Below, one piece after another: positions 1 to 8,914 of a stretch of DNA of 37,347 bases; the stretch's first letter is position 1, and each line of letters begins with the position of its first letter. Under the pieces are notes generated by a model, which saw only the letters and a program-made list of their open reading frames with translations, had not been told where the DNA came from and did no database searches. The DNA lies in assembly GCF_001816125.1 (NCBI RefSeq), contig NZ_MDZA01000311.1, positions 1 through 37,347 of the forward strand, written 5' to 3'. Both the position numbers and the translations under genes were made by a program. The stretch comes from Hymenobacter coccineus. Its GTDB lineage: Bacteria > Bacteroidota > Bacteroidia > Cytophagales > Hymenobacteraceae.

Positions 1-621
1 CTGGGCATTGTGCCCCAGGGCTCGGGCAACGGCCTGGCCCGCCACCTGAAGGTACCCCTGGGCCTGTCCGGGGCCCTGCGCCGGCTGGCCGCGCCCACGC
101 TCAGCCGCATCGACGTGGGGCGCATCAACGGGCACCCGTTTTTTTGCACGGCGGGGCTGGGCTTCGATGCGCACGTGGCCCAGCACTTTGCCCGGGCCGG
201 CTCGCGGGGCCTGAGCACCTACCTGCGCGTGACGCTGCGCGAGTACCGCCGCTACCGGCCCGTGCCGGTGGAGGTGGAGCTGAACGGCCAGCGCCGGGCC
301 ACCGACTGCTACGTGCTGGCCTTCGCCAACGCCTCGCAATACGGCAACGACGTGTACATCGCGCCCCGTGCCGACCTGCGCGACGGCCTGCTCGACGTGT
401 GTCTCATCGATGCCTTGCCCGTGGTGCGCGCCTTCCGCGTGAGCCTGGCCATGGCGCTGGGCAACCTGCCCGAAACCCGCGCCGCCGAGTACTTCCACAC
501 CGCCCACGCGCACGTCCGGGCCGGGGCCCCATTGGGCTTCCACGTCGACGGCGATTACCTGGGCCACGCCACCGAATTTACCGTAGAGCTGCTACCGCTG
601 GCGCTGGCCGTTGCCGTTTAA
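1..621 (+). CDS. Diacylglycerol kinase family lipid kinase, C-terminal part (5' end off window)
   Basis: The reading frame is open from base 1 and ends with TAA at 619-621, so about 206 C-terminal residues are present and the N-terminus lies outside the window. It starts inside the nucleotide-binding signature (LGIVPQGSGNGLARHL), which is typical of the DAGK catalytic family that phosphorylates lipid or sphingoid alcohols with ATP. Further family marks are GLGFDAHVA near residue 52 and ANASQYGNDVYIAPRADLRDG, the region that in DgkB/YegS proteins contacts metal and substrate. The end (FHVDGDYLGHATEFTVELLP) matches the usual final beta-strands. An AT-rich 175-base gap follows, so it is probably not co-transcribed with the next gene. 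The lipid substrate cannot be told from the sequence. Confidence 0.88.
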   Translation: MGIVPQGSGNGLARHLKVPLGLSGALRRLAAPTLSRIDVGRINGHPFFCTAGLGFDAHVAQHFARAGSRGLSTYLRVTLREYRRYRPVPVEVELNGQRRATDCYVLAFANASQYGNDVYIAPRADLRDGLLDVCLIDALPVVRAFRVSLAMALGNLPETRAAEYFHTAHAHVRAGAPLGFHVDGDYLGHATEFTVELLPLALAVAV

Positions 622-796
622 TGGTTGACGATTATTAATTAATATCTAACAATCTTTTTAGCTTTTTATGATTTAATTGCTTTCTCGTAAAATCATTGCT
701 TTTCAGAAACTTAGTAAAGCTTTAATTCATAAATTGGCGGAATTCTGCGCGAGAAAAATTAGCGCCTTGAATAACTGTTAACTAATAATTATTTAA

Positions 797-1138
797 ATGA
801 AGAAGGACAACCGCGCCGGAGTGGTTTACTCCACCAACCCCGACTTTTCGTACCAATCGGCTGACCAGGACGCCGCTGCCGCCACGCTGCCGCCCCAGCA
901 GCAGCAGTTGCGCGTGCAACTCGATAAAAAGCAGCGCGGCGGCAAGCAGGTCACGCTCGTCACCGGCTTTGTGGGGACGGACGACGACTTGCAGGCGCTG
1001 TCCAAACTGCTGAAAACCAAGTGCGGCGGCGGCGGCAGCGCCAAGGACGGCGAGATTCTGGTGCAGGGTGACTTCCGCGAGAAAATCCTGGCTCTGCTCG
1101 TGCAGGCTGGCTACAAAGCCAAGAAAATCGGTGGCTGA
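797..1138 (+). CDS. SUI1/eIF1-like translation initiation factor (YciH family)
   Basis: This 113-residue protein has the compact SUI1 fold signature. A Lys/Arg-rich strand (DKKQRGGKQVTLVTGF) at about residues 48-63 is followed by a helix (LQALSKLLKTKCGGGGS) and a last strand-helix (GEILVQGDFREKILALL, then GYKAKKIGG). The family binds ribosomes and includes archaeal/eukaryotic aIF1/eIF1 and bacterial YciH. In bacteria its role is poorly defined, possibly in start-site fidelity under stress. The ATG at 797 lies after an AT-rich leader (622-796) that probably holds the promoter, although I see no clean TAnnTTTG box there. The HPP gene begins 16 bases downstream, which suggests one transcript. 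Confidence 0.88.
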   Translation: MKKDNRAGVVYSTNPDFSYQSADQDAAAATLPPQQQQLRVQLDKKQRGGKQVTLVTGFVGTDDDLQALSKLLKTKCGGGGSAKDGEILVQGDFREKILALLVQAGYKAKKIGG

Positions 1139-1154
1139 TTCTCAGCCAGATAAT

Positions 1155-1697
1155 ATGGCGCCGGAAGCTGGGGCCCCGGCGCCGGTATCCGCCCCGCCTG
1201 AACCCGCCCCGCTGGGGCCCCTGGGCGGCCGGCCGCGCCTGGCTAGGCGCGCCGAGCTGCTGCTGGCCCTGCTGCCCACGGCCACTGTGCTGCTGCTGCT
1301 CTGGCTACTGAAGCTGCTGAGCAACCAGCAGCTGCTATTCGCCTCGCTGGCCTCCAGTGCGTTCCTCATCTACCTCGACCCTGGCCACCGCACCAACAGC
1401 GTGCGTACGCTGGCCATCAGCCAGCTGGGGGCGGCGGTGCTGGGCACGGCCATGCATGCGTGGCTGGGGCCCGGCTATGCGGCCGCGGCGGGGGCCCTGG
1501 TGCTCACCATTGGGCTGATGGTGGCCACCAATGCCATGCACCCGCCGGCGGTGGCCACGGCGCTCAATTTTGCGTTTCGGGCCGGGGCGGGCGAGGGCAA
1601 TTTGCTGCTGTTTGGGCTGGCCGTGGGCCTAGTGGCGGTGCTGGTACTGTTGCAACGCGGCTCGGCGTGGCTGCTGGCGCGGGTGGGGCAGCCGTAG
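1155..1697 (+). CDS. HPP family integral membrane protein
   Basis: This 180-residue protein has about four hydrophobic segments: LLLALLPTATVLLLLWLL, LLFASLASSAFLIYL, the segment around AAAAGALVLTIGLMVA, and LLLFGLAVGLVAVLVLL. It carries HPP-family marks, namely NSVRTLAISQLGA and the name-giving NAMHPPAVATAL. Some characterised HPP members act as nitrite transporters in plastids and cyanobacteria, but the function in Bacteroidota is unproven. The frame is open further upstream, but the ATG at 1155 is chosen because earlier starts overlap the SUI1 gene and because the first 30 residues (Pro/Ala-rich) already make an unusual soluble leader. It is probably co-transcribed with SUI1. Confidence 0.82.
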   Translation: MAPEAGAPAPVSAPPEPAPLGPLGGRPRLARRAELLLALLPTATVLLLLWLLKLLSNQQLLFASLASSAFLIYLDPGHRTNSVRTLAISQLGAAVLGTAMHAWLGPGYAAAAGALVLTIGLMVATNAMHPPAVATALNFAFRAGAGEGNLLLFGLAVGLVAVLVLLQRGSAWLLARVGQP

Positions 1698-1761
1698 GGG
1701 CAGCGCGGCGCGTGGGGCCCCAGCTGGTCGTTCTCAACTTTTCACACTTTTCGAATTTCCC

Positions 1762-2175
1762 GTGCTGATACCTCCTGAAAACACTACCCTGTTTGGCCAA
1801 GTCGAAGCCCACGTTATCGGCGCCGTGCAGTGGCTGAAGCTGGGCGTGGAGCTGGTGGGGGCTCTGATTATTGCGCTGGGCATTGCCGTGGCGGGGCGGC
1901 TGCTGGTGCGGGCGCTGTGGGCGCGGCGCACGGCCGATTTCACGGCCATCCGGCTCACGCTCTCGCGCTACCTGGCCCTGGCGCTTGAATTCCAGCTCGG
2001 GGCCGACATCCTCTCCACGTCCATCGCCCCAAGTTGGGACCAGATTGGCCGGCTTGGGGCCATTGCCGTCATCCGCACGGCCCTGAACTTCTTCTTATCC
2101 AAGGAAATGCAGGAGGAGCGCCGCCAAACCAGCTCGGAGGACGACACCGTGGCCCGCGCCCCGGACCAAGCCTAA
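1762..2175 (+). CDS. DUF1622 family membrane protein
   Basis: This protein of about 137 residues has a long N-terminal membrane helix (VELVGALIIALGIAVAGRLLV) and the conserved DUF1622 core LSRYLALALEFQLGADIL, then IGRLGAIAVIRTALNFFL. The tail (KEMQEERRQTSSEDDT) is charged and probably cytosolic. The family is widespread but has no assigned function. The best in-frame start is GTG at 1762, since no ATG precedes the first helix. It lies 64 bases after the HPP gene on the same strand. Its stop lies 23 bases from the convergent end of kdsB, and GGGGCCCC plus GGGGCCC sit in that gap. Confidence 0.82.
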   Translation: MLIPPENTTLFGQVEAHVIGAVQWLKLGVELVGALIIALGIAVAGRLLVRALWARRTADFTAIRLTLSRYLALALEFQLGADILSTSIAPSWDQIGRLGAIAVIRTALNFFLSKEMQEERRQTSSEDDTVARAPDQA

Positions 2176-2198
2176 CCTTGTGGGGCCCCCGCGGGGCC

Positions 2199-2954
2199 CT
2201 AGCCGCCGGTGGCCAGCCGCTGCCGGGCGCGGGCCACGTCCTCGGGCGTGTCGATGCCGAAGGCGTCCAGCTCGGTTTCGGCGCAGCGGATGGCGTAGCC
2301 CGCTTCCAGCCAGCGCAGTTGCTCCAGGCTCTCGGCCGCTTCGAGGGCCGATACGGGCAGCTGGGTGAGGCGGGCCAGCACGGCGGGCCGGTAGGCGTAC
2401 AGGCCCAGGTGGCGCAGGTAGCGGTGGTGCGCCAGCCACTCGGCCGGCGCGCGCCCGCGCTGGTAGGGCAGGGGGTGGCGGCTGAAGTACAGGGCCTCCT
2501 GGCGTTGGTTGAGCACCACTTTGGGCAGGTGCGGGCTGAACAGTTCCTCCTCATTGCGCACGGGCGTGACCAGCGTGGCAATGTCGGGCGCGGTGCGCTC
2601 GTCGGCAAAAAAATCGACCAGCGCGTTGATTTGGGCCGGGTGCACGAACGGCTCATCGCCCTGAATGTTGACGATGGCGCGCACCTCGGCCGGGCTGCCC
2701 AGCTGCTGAAACGCCTCGTAGAGGCGGTCGGTGCCGCTGGGATGGTCGGGCCGCGTGAGCACGGCCTCACCCCCGAAGCCGCGCACGTGGGCCAAGATTC
2801 GGGCGTCGTCGGTGGCCACCACCACGCGGTTGAGGCGCGCCTGCTGGGCCTGGCGCACCACGCGCTCGATCATGCTGAGGCCCCCCAAATCGACTAGGGG
2901 CTTGCCGGGCAGGCGGGTGGAGGCGTAGCGGGCGGGAATCAGGCCGAGGACCAT
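2199..2954 (-). CDS. kdsB: 3-deoxy-manno-octulosonate cytidylyltransferase (CMP-KDO synthetase)
   Basis: This 251-residue enzyme activates KDO with CTP to give CMP-KDO for the lipopolysaccharide inner core, in the cytosol. The N-terminal nucleotide-binding motif is LIPARYASTRLPGKPL, followed by VVVATDDARI and the metal/sugar-site motif NIQGDEPF. The C-terminal DAFGIDTPEDVARARQRL is typical of the family. Length fits KdsB (about 250). The frame continues upstream of 2954, but ATG 2954 (MVLGLIPARY) puts the P-loop-like motif at the usual distance from the N-terminus. It shows that the organism makes KDO-containing LPS. No other KDO gene is adjacent. Confidence 0.95.
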   Translation of the reverse strand: MVLGLIPARYASTRLPGKPLVDLGGLSMIERVVRQAQQARLNRVVVATDDARILAHVRGFGGEAVLTRPDHPSGTDRLYEAFQQLGSPAEVRAIVNIQGDEPFVHPAQINALVDFFADERTAPDIATLVTPVRNEEELFSPHLPKVVLNQRQEALYFSRHPLPYQRGRAPAEWLAHHRYLRHLGLYAYRPAVLARLTQLPVSALEAAESLEQLRWLEAGYAIRCAETELDAFGIDTPEDVARARQRLATGG

Positions 2955-3146
2955 GCGGGGCGGAGAGAAGGGCGGGTGATAAGGGGACGGGCGGGCCAAA
3001 GAACGCACTTTTGGCCCGTGCCGGGGCCTTGGGACCGCCGTTGGTGGGCGGGGTAGGCGTATTCTTTCGTTATTTTGCCCACGCCGGCCAAGGCGCCGGC
3101 CCCCACGGCGGGGTTTGGCAAGACTTTCGCAACGCCGACTTTTTGT

Positions 3147-4087
3147 ATGACTGGATTCTTTTTGCTGCTCGCGGCTACTTTGTACGGGCCCGGGGCCCCG
3201 CGCCCGCGCGGGCCCTGGCCCCGGCCGACTCGATTGGCGTGGAAATGCGCGGCGGCCAGCGCTTTGTGCGCCACCGCGTGGGGGCCGGCGAAACCCTCTC
3301 CGCCCTTTCGCGCTACTACCACGTGAGCGTGGCCCAGCTCACCGCCGCCAACCCGCAGGTGGCCAACGGCCTGGGCATCGGGCAGGTGGTGCTGGTGCCG
3401 CGGCCGCTGGCGGCCGGCGCGGCATCTAGTGCGGTACCCGTTGCGGGCGCGGCCAAAACTGGGGGCATGGCCGCCGTGCCCGCGTCGGGCCGCTACACCG
3501 TGGCCCGGGGCGAAACGCTGTTTGGCATCGCCCGCCGCTTCCAGCTCACGCCCGACGATCTCATCAAGCTCAACAACCTGCCCGCCAATGGCCGGGTGCG
3601 CGTGGGCCAGCAGTTGCTGCTGGAAGCCCCGGCCGTGGCCGCCGCTGCGCCCGCTCTGGCCGCCACGCCCCTCAAAACGCCCGCGCCCGCCGTGGCCCCC
3701 GTGCCCGACAAGCCCGCCCAGGTGGCCACCGTGACGCCCGCCTCGGCGGTGGAGAAGGAAATAGCCAAGGAAGTGGACCGTGCCGCCGAACGGGCCCCCA
3801 CCCGGGCCATCGAACTGGTGGGCCGCGTAACGGACAGCGGCATGGCCGCCGGCATCGACAACAACGGCACCGACAAGTACCTGGCCCTGCACAAAACGGC
3901 TCCCGTGGGCACTATTATGCAGGTGAAAAACAGCATGAACGGCCAGTCGGTGTACGTGCGCGTCATTGGCAAGCTGCCCGATACGGGTGAGAATAATAAC
4001 ATCCTGGTGCGCCTCTCGCCCCGGGCCGTGCAGAAGCTGGGCACCACCGACCAGCGATTCCGCGTGGAAACCAGCTACGTCCCGTAA
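3147..4087 (+). CDS. Secreted LysM (x2) protein with RlpA-like C-terminal domain; frameshift in signal peptide
   Basis: The frame ending at 4087 encodes two LysM peptidoglycan-binding repeats (about 3268-3405, VRHRVGAGETLSALSRYYHV; and 3493-3630, YTVARGETLFGIARRFQLT). An Ala/Pro linker follows, then a C-terminal double-psi-barrel-like domain (about 3810-4080, VGRVTDSGMAAGIDN, then YVRVIGKLPDTG). In its own frame it has no credible export signal. A good one (MTGFFLLLAATLYGPGAP) starts at ATG 3147 in another frame. Adding one base at GGGGCCCC 3192-3199 joins them into about 313 residues with a plausible cleavage after ALA. I infer one secreted cell-wall protein broken by a one-base deletion. 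If the shift is real, translation might begin at ATG 3245 and give a non-exported protein. Confidence 0.8.
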
Positions 4088-4096
4088 GGCCCCAGC

Positions 4097-4642
4097 GTGA
4101 TAAACAAAGCTTTTCCTACCGAGGCTCCCGGCGTTCTGATTTCGGCCGATGAGTACGTGGCCGTGAACCTGCGGCTGTGGTGGCGCGCGCCCGCCACCCG
4201 GCGCAACCACTGGCTGCTGGGCGGGGCGCTGGTGCTGCTGGCCATCAGCGTGGGGGCCCAGCTGCTGGGCCGGGCCCCCGACGGGTCCTTCGCGTGGTCG
4301 TCGCCGGTACTGCTGGCCGTGGGCCTGGCCTACGGCGCGGCGCGGCTGCTGCTGGTGCGGCGCCTGCTGCGGCGCACCTACTTCGGCAGCGCGGCCATGC
4401 AGGTACCCGTCGACTACGAGCTGACCGAGGCCGCCCTGTGTGGCCAGAGCAAGCTGGGGCGTTTCGATTTGCCCTGGTCCAGCCTGCGCCGCGCCGTGTG
4501 GGTGCGGCCCAATTGGCTCCTGCTGTACCCCGCCGAGGCCGCCTGCTATTACCTCGACCTGCGCTGCCTGCCCGCTACCACCCCGCCCGCCGCCGTGGCC
4601 GCCCTGCTCACCCAGCACAACCTTCCGCAAGCCGAAGCCTAA
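4097..4642 (+). CDS. YcxB-like two-helix membrane protein
   Basis: This 181-residue protein starts at GTG 4097, 9 bases after the LysM gene, so the two are probably co-transcribed. Two membrane helices (about residues 43-62 LLGGALVLLAISVGAQLL and 71-90 VLLAVGLAYGAARLLLV) precede a soluble beta-rich domain (VDYELTEAALCGQSKLGRFD, then LPWSSLRRAVWVRPNWLLLY). That layout, in particular the W-SS-RR-V...WLLLYP strand, resembles YcxB-like proteins, whose function is unknown. The assignment is by pattern only. The next low-GC membrane protein at 5774 shares the layout of two helices followed by a strand-rich domain, though not obvious sequence. Confidence 0.65.
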   Translation: MINKAFPTEAPGVLISADEYVAVNLRLWWRAPATRRNHWLLGGALVLLAISVGAQLLGRAPDGSFAWSSPVLLAVGLAYGAARLLLVRRLLRRTYFGSAAMQVPVDYELTEAALCGQSKLGRFDLPWSSLRRAVWVRPNWLLLYPAEAACYYLDLRCLPATTPPAAVAALLTQHNLPQAEA

Positions 4643-5001
4643 GCAGTTGGCCCCCCGGCCCGGGCGGGCGGCTTTTCGCCGGCTGCCTCTGGTAATCGTG
4701 GCGTCGGTTTGCGGGCCGGTAGGGGCCCCGGAACCGTTCGGCGCGGCCGCGGCTGCCGGGCCGCTGGTAGAACTTTACTAGCCTGATCCGTGCGTTGGGG
4801 TGAGACCCCATTATTTTTGGTAATGGCTTAGAACGAGGTGATTGGGCAAATTTTTAGGTCGTTGAGCCACTCTGGCAATGATCCGGAGCCACTGTTTTGC
4901 AGTAAGAGTGTTCCGACGAAGCCCTACGGGCAATTCGCCAGACTACCCGGTTTACACCGTTGCCCTTTCTTTTAACTACCTGCCCCGCCGGGGCCCCTGC
5001 T
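4643..5001. other. Intergenic gap with no recognised gene
   Basis: These roughly 360 bases separate the YcxB-like gene from the TIGR02757 gene. The first half is very GC-rich and includes GGGGCCCC at 4722-4729. From about 4780 the composition drops and short open frames on both strands lack any family signature. I see no tRNA cloverleaf, no strong terminator and no clear TAnnTTTG promoter box. Confidence 0.5.
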
Positions 5002-5757
5002 TTGAAAAACCTGGCCCACCTGCGGCAACAACTCGATGCCCAGTACGACCGCTACAACCGGCCGGAATTCATTAAAAACGACCCGATCCAGATTCCCCAC
5101 CGCTTTACCCGGCGGCAAGACGTGGAAATCAGCGCCCTGTTTGCCGCGCTGCTGGCCTGGGGGCAGCGGCCCACCATCATCAATAAGTGCAACGAGCTGC
5201 TGCGCCGCATGGACGACGCGCCTTACCAGTTCGTTACCCAGCACAAAGACGAGGACCTGAAGAAGCTGCTCGGCTTCTGCCACCGCACGTTTTGCGACAC
5301 CGACCTGCTGTACTTCGTGCATTTCCTGCGCGATTGGTACCAGCAACATGAGTCGCTGGAAACGGCGTTTCTCCTCGGGACCACCCAGCGCGAGCGGCTG
5401 ATGAACTTCCACAATCGCTTCTTTAGCCTGCCCGATGCGCCGGCCCGCACCCGCAAGCACGTGGCCACGCCGGCCCGCAAATCGGCCTGCAAGCGCGTGA
5501 ACATGTACCTGCGCTGGCTGGTGCGCCGCGACGACCGCGGCGTCGATTTCGGCCTCTGGACCCGCCTCTCGCCCGCCGACCTCATCATGCCCATCGACCT
5601 GCACGTGGAGCGCCAAGCCCGCCCCCTGGGCCTGCTCACCCGCAAGCTCGTGGACTGGGAAGCCGCCGAAGAACTTACCGCCCACCTGCGCGAGTTGGAC
5701 CCGCTGGACCCCGTGAAGTACGATTTTGCGCTGTTTGGCGCGGGGGTGGATAAATAG
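5002..5757 (+). CDS. TIGR02757 family protein
   Basis: This protein of about 251 residues is recognised by the Bacteroidota-enriched TIGR02757 (DUF2400) pattern: an N-terminal YDRYNRPEFIKNDPIQIPH, then DVEISALFAALLAWGQR, the middle RKSACKRVNMYLRWLVR, and a C-terminal PIDLHVERQARPLGL with DPLDPVKYDFALFGAGV. The WGQR and CKR-NMYLRW-VR blocks recall helix-hairpin-helix DNA glycosylase-like folds, but the function is not established. The start is uncertain. TTG 5002 gives MKNLAHLRQQLDAQYD, which suits the family, while a TTG at 4960 would add 14 unlike residues. The stop is 16 bases before the next low-GC gene. Confidence 0.82.
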   Translation: MKNLAHLRQQLDAQYDRYNRPEFIKNDPIQIPHRFTRRQDVEISALFAALLAWGQRPTIINKCNELLRRMDDAPYQFVTQHKDEDLKKLLGFCHRTFCDTDLLYFVHFLRDWYQQHESLETAFLLGTTQRERLMNFHNRFFSLPDAPARTRKHVATPARKSACKRVNMYLRWLVRRDDRGVDFGLWTRLSPADLIMPIDLHVERQARPLGLLTRKLVDWEAAEELTAHLRELDPLDPVKYDFALFGAGVDK

Positions 5758-5773
5758 TTTTTGAACGACCAAA

Positions 5774-6271
5774 ATGGAAGAGCAATTTGAATTAATACTA
5801 ACCAATCGAACGCCAGGTGATTGGTTGATTATTTTAGGAGCTGTTCTTCTTATAGTGGCTGCCGCCTATGCTGGAACAATCTTGATTCACAGCGAGGGGC
5901 TGCAGCTTTGGTGGTGCATTGTGACGACGTTTGGAATTGCTTATGGTGCGTTCCGATTGCTGAAGCAAAGAATGATGTATCAAGCAATTATCTCGGTGGA
6001 AGCAGACCGTTTAATGGTTCTGAATATAATTAATGAAACGGTAATCACCATTTTATTCGCTGAGGTAGCGTCCTATCGCTATATGGTAGTTAAGGATGTT
6101 CATTGGTTGATTTTTAAAATGATTGACGGATCCAAATTGAAAATTTCGGCTAATGCCAACTTTGGTGAAATAGAAAGTTTTGATGGGCTAATGGAGGCGC
6201 TGGAACATTCTGCTGCGAAATTCAGGCTTCAAAATACCGCAGTCATGCTACAGAATAAAAGCTTCTTTTAA
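5774..6271 (+). CDS. Hypothetical two-helix membrane protein, low GC
   Basis: This is a 165-residue protein I do not recognise. Two strong membrane helices (about residues 17-37 WLIILGAVLLIVAAAYAGTI and 46-63 LWWCIVTTFGIAYGAFRL) precede a soluble part rich in beta-strand stretches (YQAIISVEADRLMVLNII, then YMVVKDVHWLIFKMIDG). This could be a PH-like domain, but that is a guess from layout. Base composition is clearly more AT-rich than the flanking TIGR02757 and mutS2 genes, and codon use differs (many ATT, TTA, AAT), which suggests recent acquisition. The ATG at 5774 is the only sensible start. Confidence 0.6.
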   Translation: MEEQFELILTNRTPGDWLIILGAVLLIVAAAYAGTILIHSEGLQLWWCIVTTFGIAYGAFRLLKQRMMYQAIISVEADRLMVLNIINETVITILFAEVASYRYMVVKDVHWLIFKMIDGSKLKISANANFGEIESFDGLMEALEHSAAKFRLQNTAVMLQNKSFF

Positions 6272-6424
6272 AAGTACGTACGTTTCGTTTGAGTGCTTTC
6301 GGGGTGTTGCTTCAAAAACAGTCGCCGCCACGCGATTGAACGCCCCGAACCGATAACCCCCTCCGTAGCGGCCGGGGGCCCTGAACCCGCGGCGGCGCGA
6401 AATCTTTCGCCCCGCCTTGCGGTT

Positions 6425-6432
6425 TATCTTCG
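6425..6432 (+). promoter_or_regulatory. Possible -7 promoter box upstream of mutS2
   Basis: TATCTTCG is one base from the Bacteroidota -7 consensus TAnnTTTG and lies 26 bases before the preferred TTG start of mutS2 at 6458. No clear -33 TTG is spaced correctly, so this is a weak call from position and similarity only. Confidence 0.25.
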
Positions 6433-6457
6433 TAGCTCTATACCAACGCCTGCTTAC

Positions 6458-8898
6458 TTGCTACTTCCCCAAAACTTCGAACACAAAATCGGCTTCGCCG
6501 CGCTGCGCCAGCGGCTCGAAGCCAACTGCTTATCAGCCCTGGGCCGCCAGTACGTGGCCAAGCTGGAATTCCAGACCAAGGCCGAGCCGCTGCTGAAGCT
6601 GCTGCAACAAACCAACGAATTTGCCTTTTTGCTGCGGTCGGGCGCCGATTTTCCGGCCTCGCACTACTATGACCCGCAGGTGCACTTCAAGCGGGCCGCG
6701 CTGCCGGGGGCCTTTCTCGACGTGCCCGCATTTTTTGAGGTGAAGATGAGCCTGCGCACGATTCGGCAGGCCCTCACTTTCTTCACCCAGGCCCCCGAGG
6801 AGCAGTACCCCACGCTGCGCCTGCTGGGTATCGGCGTGCAGGTGGACCGCAACCTGATGGCCGCGCTCGACAAGGTGGTGGACGACGAGGGCCTGGTGCG
6901 TGACGACGCGTCGCCGCTGCTGCGCCAGTTGCGCCAGGAACTCATTGTGCGCCAGGGCCAGCTGCGCCGCCAACTGGCGGGCATCCTGCGCCACGCCATC
7001 ACGGAAGGGTGGGTGCCAGCCGGGGCCGAACCAACGATTCGGGGCGGGCGGCTGGTGCTGCCGGTGATTGCCGAGCACAAGCGCCGGGTGAAGGGCCTGA
7101 TCCACGACGAGTCGGCCACGGGGCAAACGGTGTACATTGAGCCAGCCGCCGTGTTCGAGCTGAACAACGACATCAAGGACCTCGAAAATGCCTACCAGCG
7201 CGAGCTGATCCGCATCCTCACGGCCCTGACCGACCAGCTGCGGCCCCACCTGCCCGACTTGCGCCGCGCCTACCAGTACCTGGGCTTGCTCGATTTCATC
7301 CGCGCCAAGGCCCGCCTGGCGGTGGAGCTCGACGGCCAGCTGCCGCGTCTCGACCCCAAACCGCTGCTGCGCTGGAAGCGCGTGCGCCACCCGCTGCTCA
7401 CGCTGGCCTACGCCGAGCACAAGCGCCTCACCGGCGAAACCCGCGAGGTGGTGCCGCTCGACCTGGAGCTGGACCACGAGCAGCGCATGCTGGTCATTTC
7501 GGGCCCCAACGCCGGCGGTAAGTCGGTGACGCTGAAGACGGTGGGCCTGGTGCAGTACATGCTGCAGCTGGGCCTGCTGATTCCGTGCGGCGACGAGTCA
7601 GAGGCCGGCGTGTTCGAAGATATTTTCTTGGACATCGGCGACGAGCAGAGCCTGGAAAACGATCTTTCGACCTACTCCTCGCACCTGCTGGCCATGAAGC
7701 AGTTCCTGCTGCTGTCGGGCAAAAAGAGCCTGGTGCTGATTGACGAATTCGGCACCGGTACCGAGCCCAGCCTGGGCGGGGCCATTGCCGAAGCCGTGCT
7801 GGAGCAGTTCAGCCGGGCGCGCACCTACGGCGTCATCACCACGCACTACACTAATCTTAAGAATTTTGCCGAGCGCACGCCGGGCTTCGTGAACGGGGCC
7901 ATGCGCTACGACCCCGAGCGCCTCCAGCCCCTGTACCGCCTCGAAGTGGGCAAGCCGGGCTCCAGTTTCGCCATCGAAATTGCCCGCAAGATTGGCCTGC
8001 CCAAGGACCTGGTGGAGCGCGCTTCGCAGCTCGTGGGCAAGGATAAAATCCGCTACGACCAGCTGCTGGAGGGCCTGGAGCAGGAAAAAACCGAGCTGGA
8101 GCGCCACACCGCCGAAGCCGCCAAGCAGGAGCGTCGCCTCAAGAAAGCCGCTCAGGAGTACGCCGACCTCAAGCAGCACATCGAGGACACGCGCCTCGAA
8201 ACCCTGCGCGCCGCCAAGCAAGAAGCCAAGGCCCTGTTGCGCGACACCAACCAGCAAATTGAGGCCACGATTGGCGAAATCCGCCGCGGCCAGGCCGACA
8301 AGGAAATCAACAAGCTGGCCCGCGAAAAGCTCGATACGTTCGTGCGGAAGGAGCTGCACATTGAGCCGCCCAAGGCCCGCGCCACCCGCGAGCTGGCCAC
8401 CACCAGCGGCCTGCAACCCGGCGACAAAGTGGCCCTGCTGGGCCAGGACGGCTACGGCGAACTGGTGGGCGTGAAGGGCAAAACCGCCGAAGTCATGTTC
8501 GGGGGCCTCAAAACGCTGGTGAAGGTGAGTCAGCTCGAGAAGCTGGGCCGCGCCGAAATCCGCGACCGGGAGCAGGCCGCCAAGGCCAAAACCTCGCGCC
8601 TCGGCGGTGGGGCCCCAACGGCAACGGCGTGAACATCACCGACCGCATGGCCGGCTTCAGTCCCACGCTGGACCTGCGCGGCGAGCGGGCCGAAGACGCC
8701 CTCACCAAAACCATGAGCTTCGTGGACGACGCCGTGATGCTGGGCATGCCGGAAGTAAAATTCGTGCACGGCCGTGGCAACGGCGTGCTCCGCCAAGTGG
8801 TGCGCGACTACCTGCGCTCGGTAAAAGCCGTGGCCAGCGTGGCCGACGAGCACGCCGACCGCGGCGGCGACGGCGTGACGCTGGCGGTGCTGAAGTAA
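6458..8898 (+). CDS. mutS2: Endonuclease MutS2, frameshifted before its Smr domain
   Basis: MutS2 is a MutS-family ATPase that suppresses recombination and, in newer work, acts on collided ribosomes. The first frame (to TGA 8630-8632) holds the MutS clamp and ATPase. It has RGGRLVLPV then HDESATGQTVYIEPAA, Walker A GPNAGGKS near residue 350, Walker B LVLIDEFGTGTEP near 427, and ITTHYTNLK, then a long Lys/Glu coiled coil and a KOW-like GDKVALLGQDGYGELV. The Smr nuclease domain (DLRGERAEDAL, HGRGNGVLRQ) continues in another frame to 8898. One extra base at GGGGCCCC 8609-8616 restores about 813 residues, a normal length. The start is taken as TTG 6458 (MLLPQNFEHKIGF), which matches the usual family N-terminus. 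Upstream in-frame sequence is not family-like. Confidence 0.92.
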
Positions 8899-8914
8899 CT
8901 GCTAATTTGCGCGA

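Noticed and set aside
2939..4630. 563-codon open frame on the minus strand antisense to the LysM and YcxB-like genes
   Set aside because: It is Gly/His/Gln-rich with no domain, fits the shadow of GC-rich codons of the plus-strand genes, and overlaps kdsB's start.
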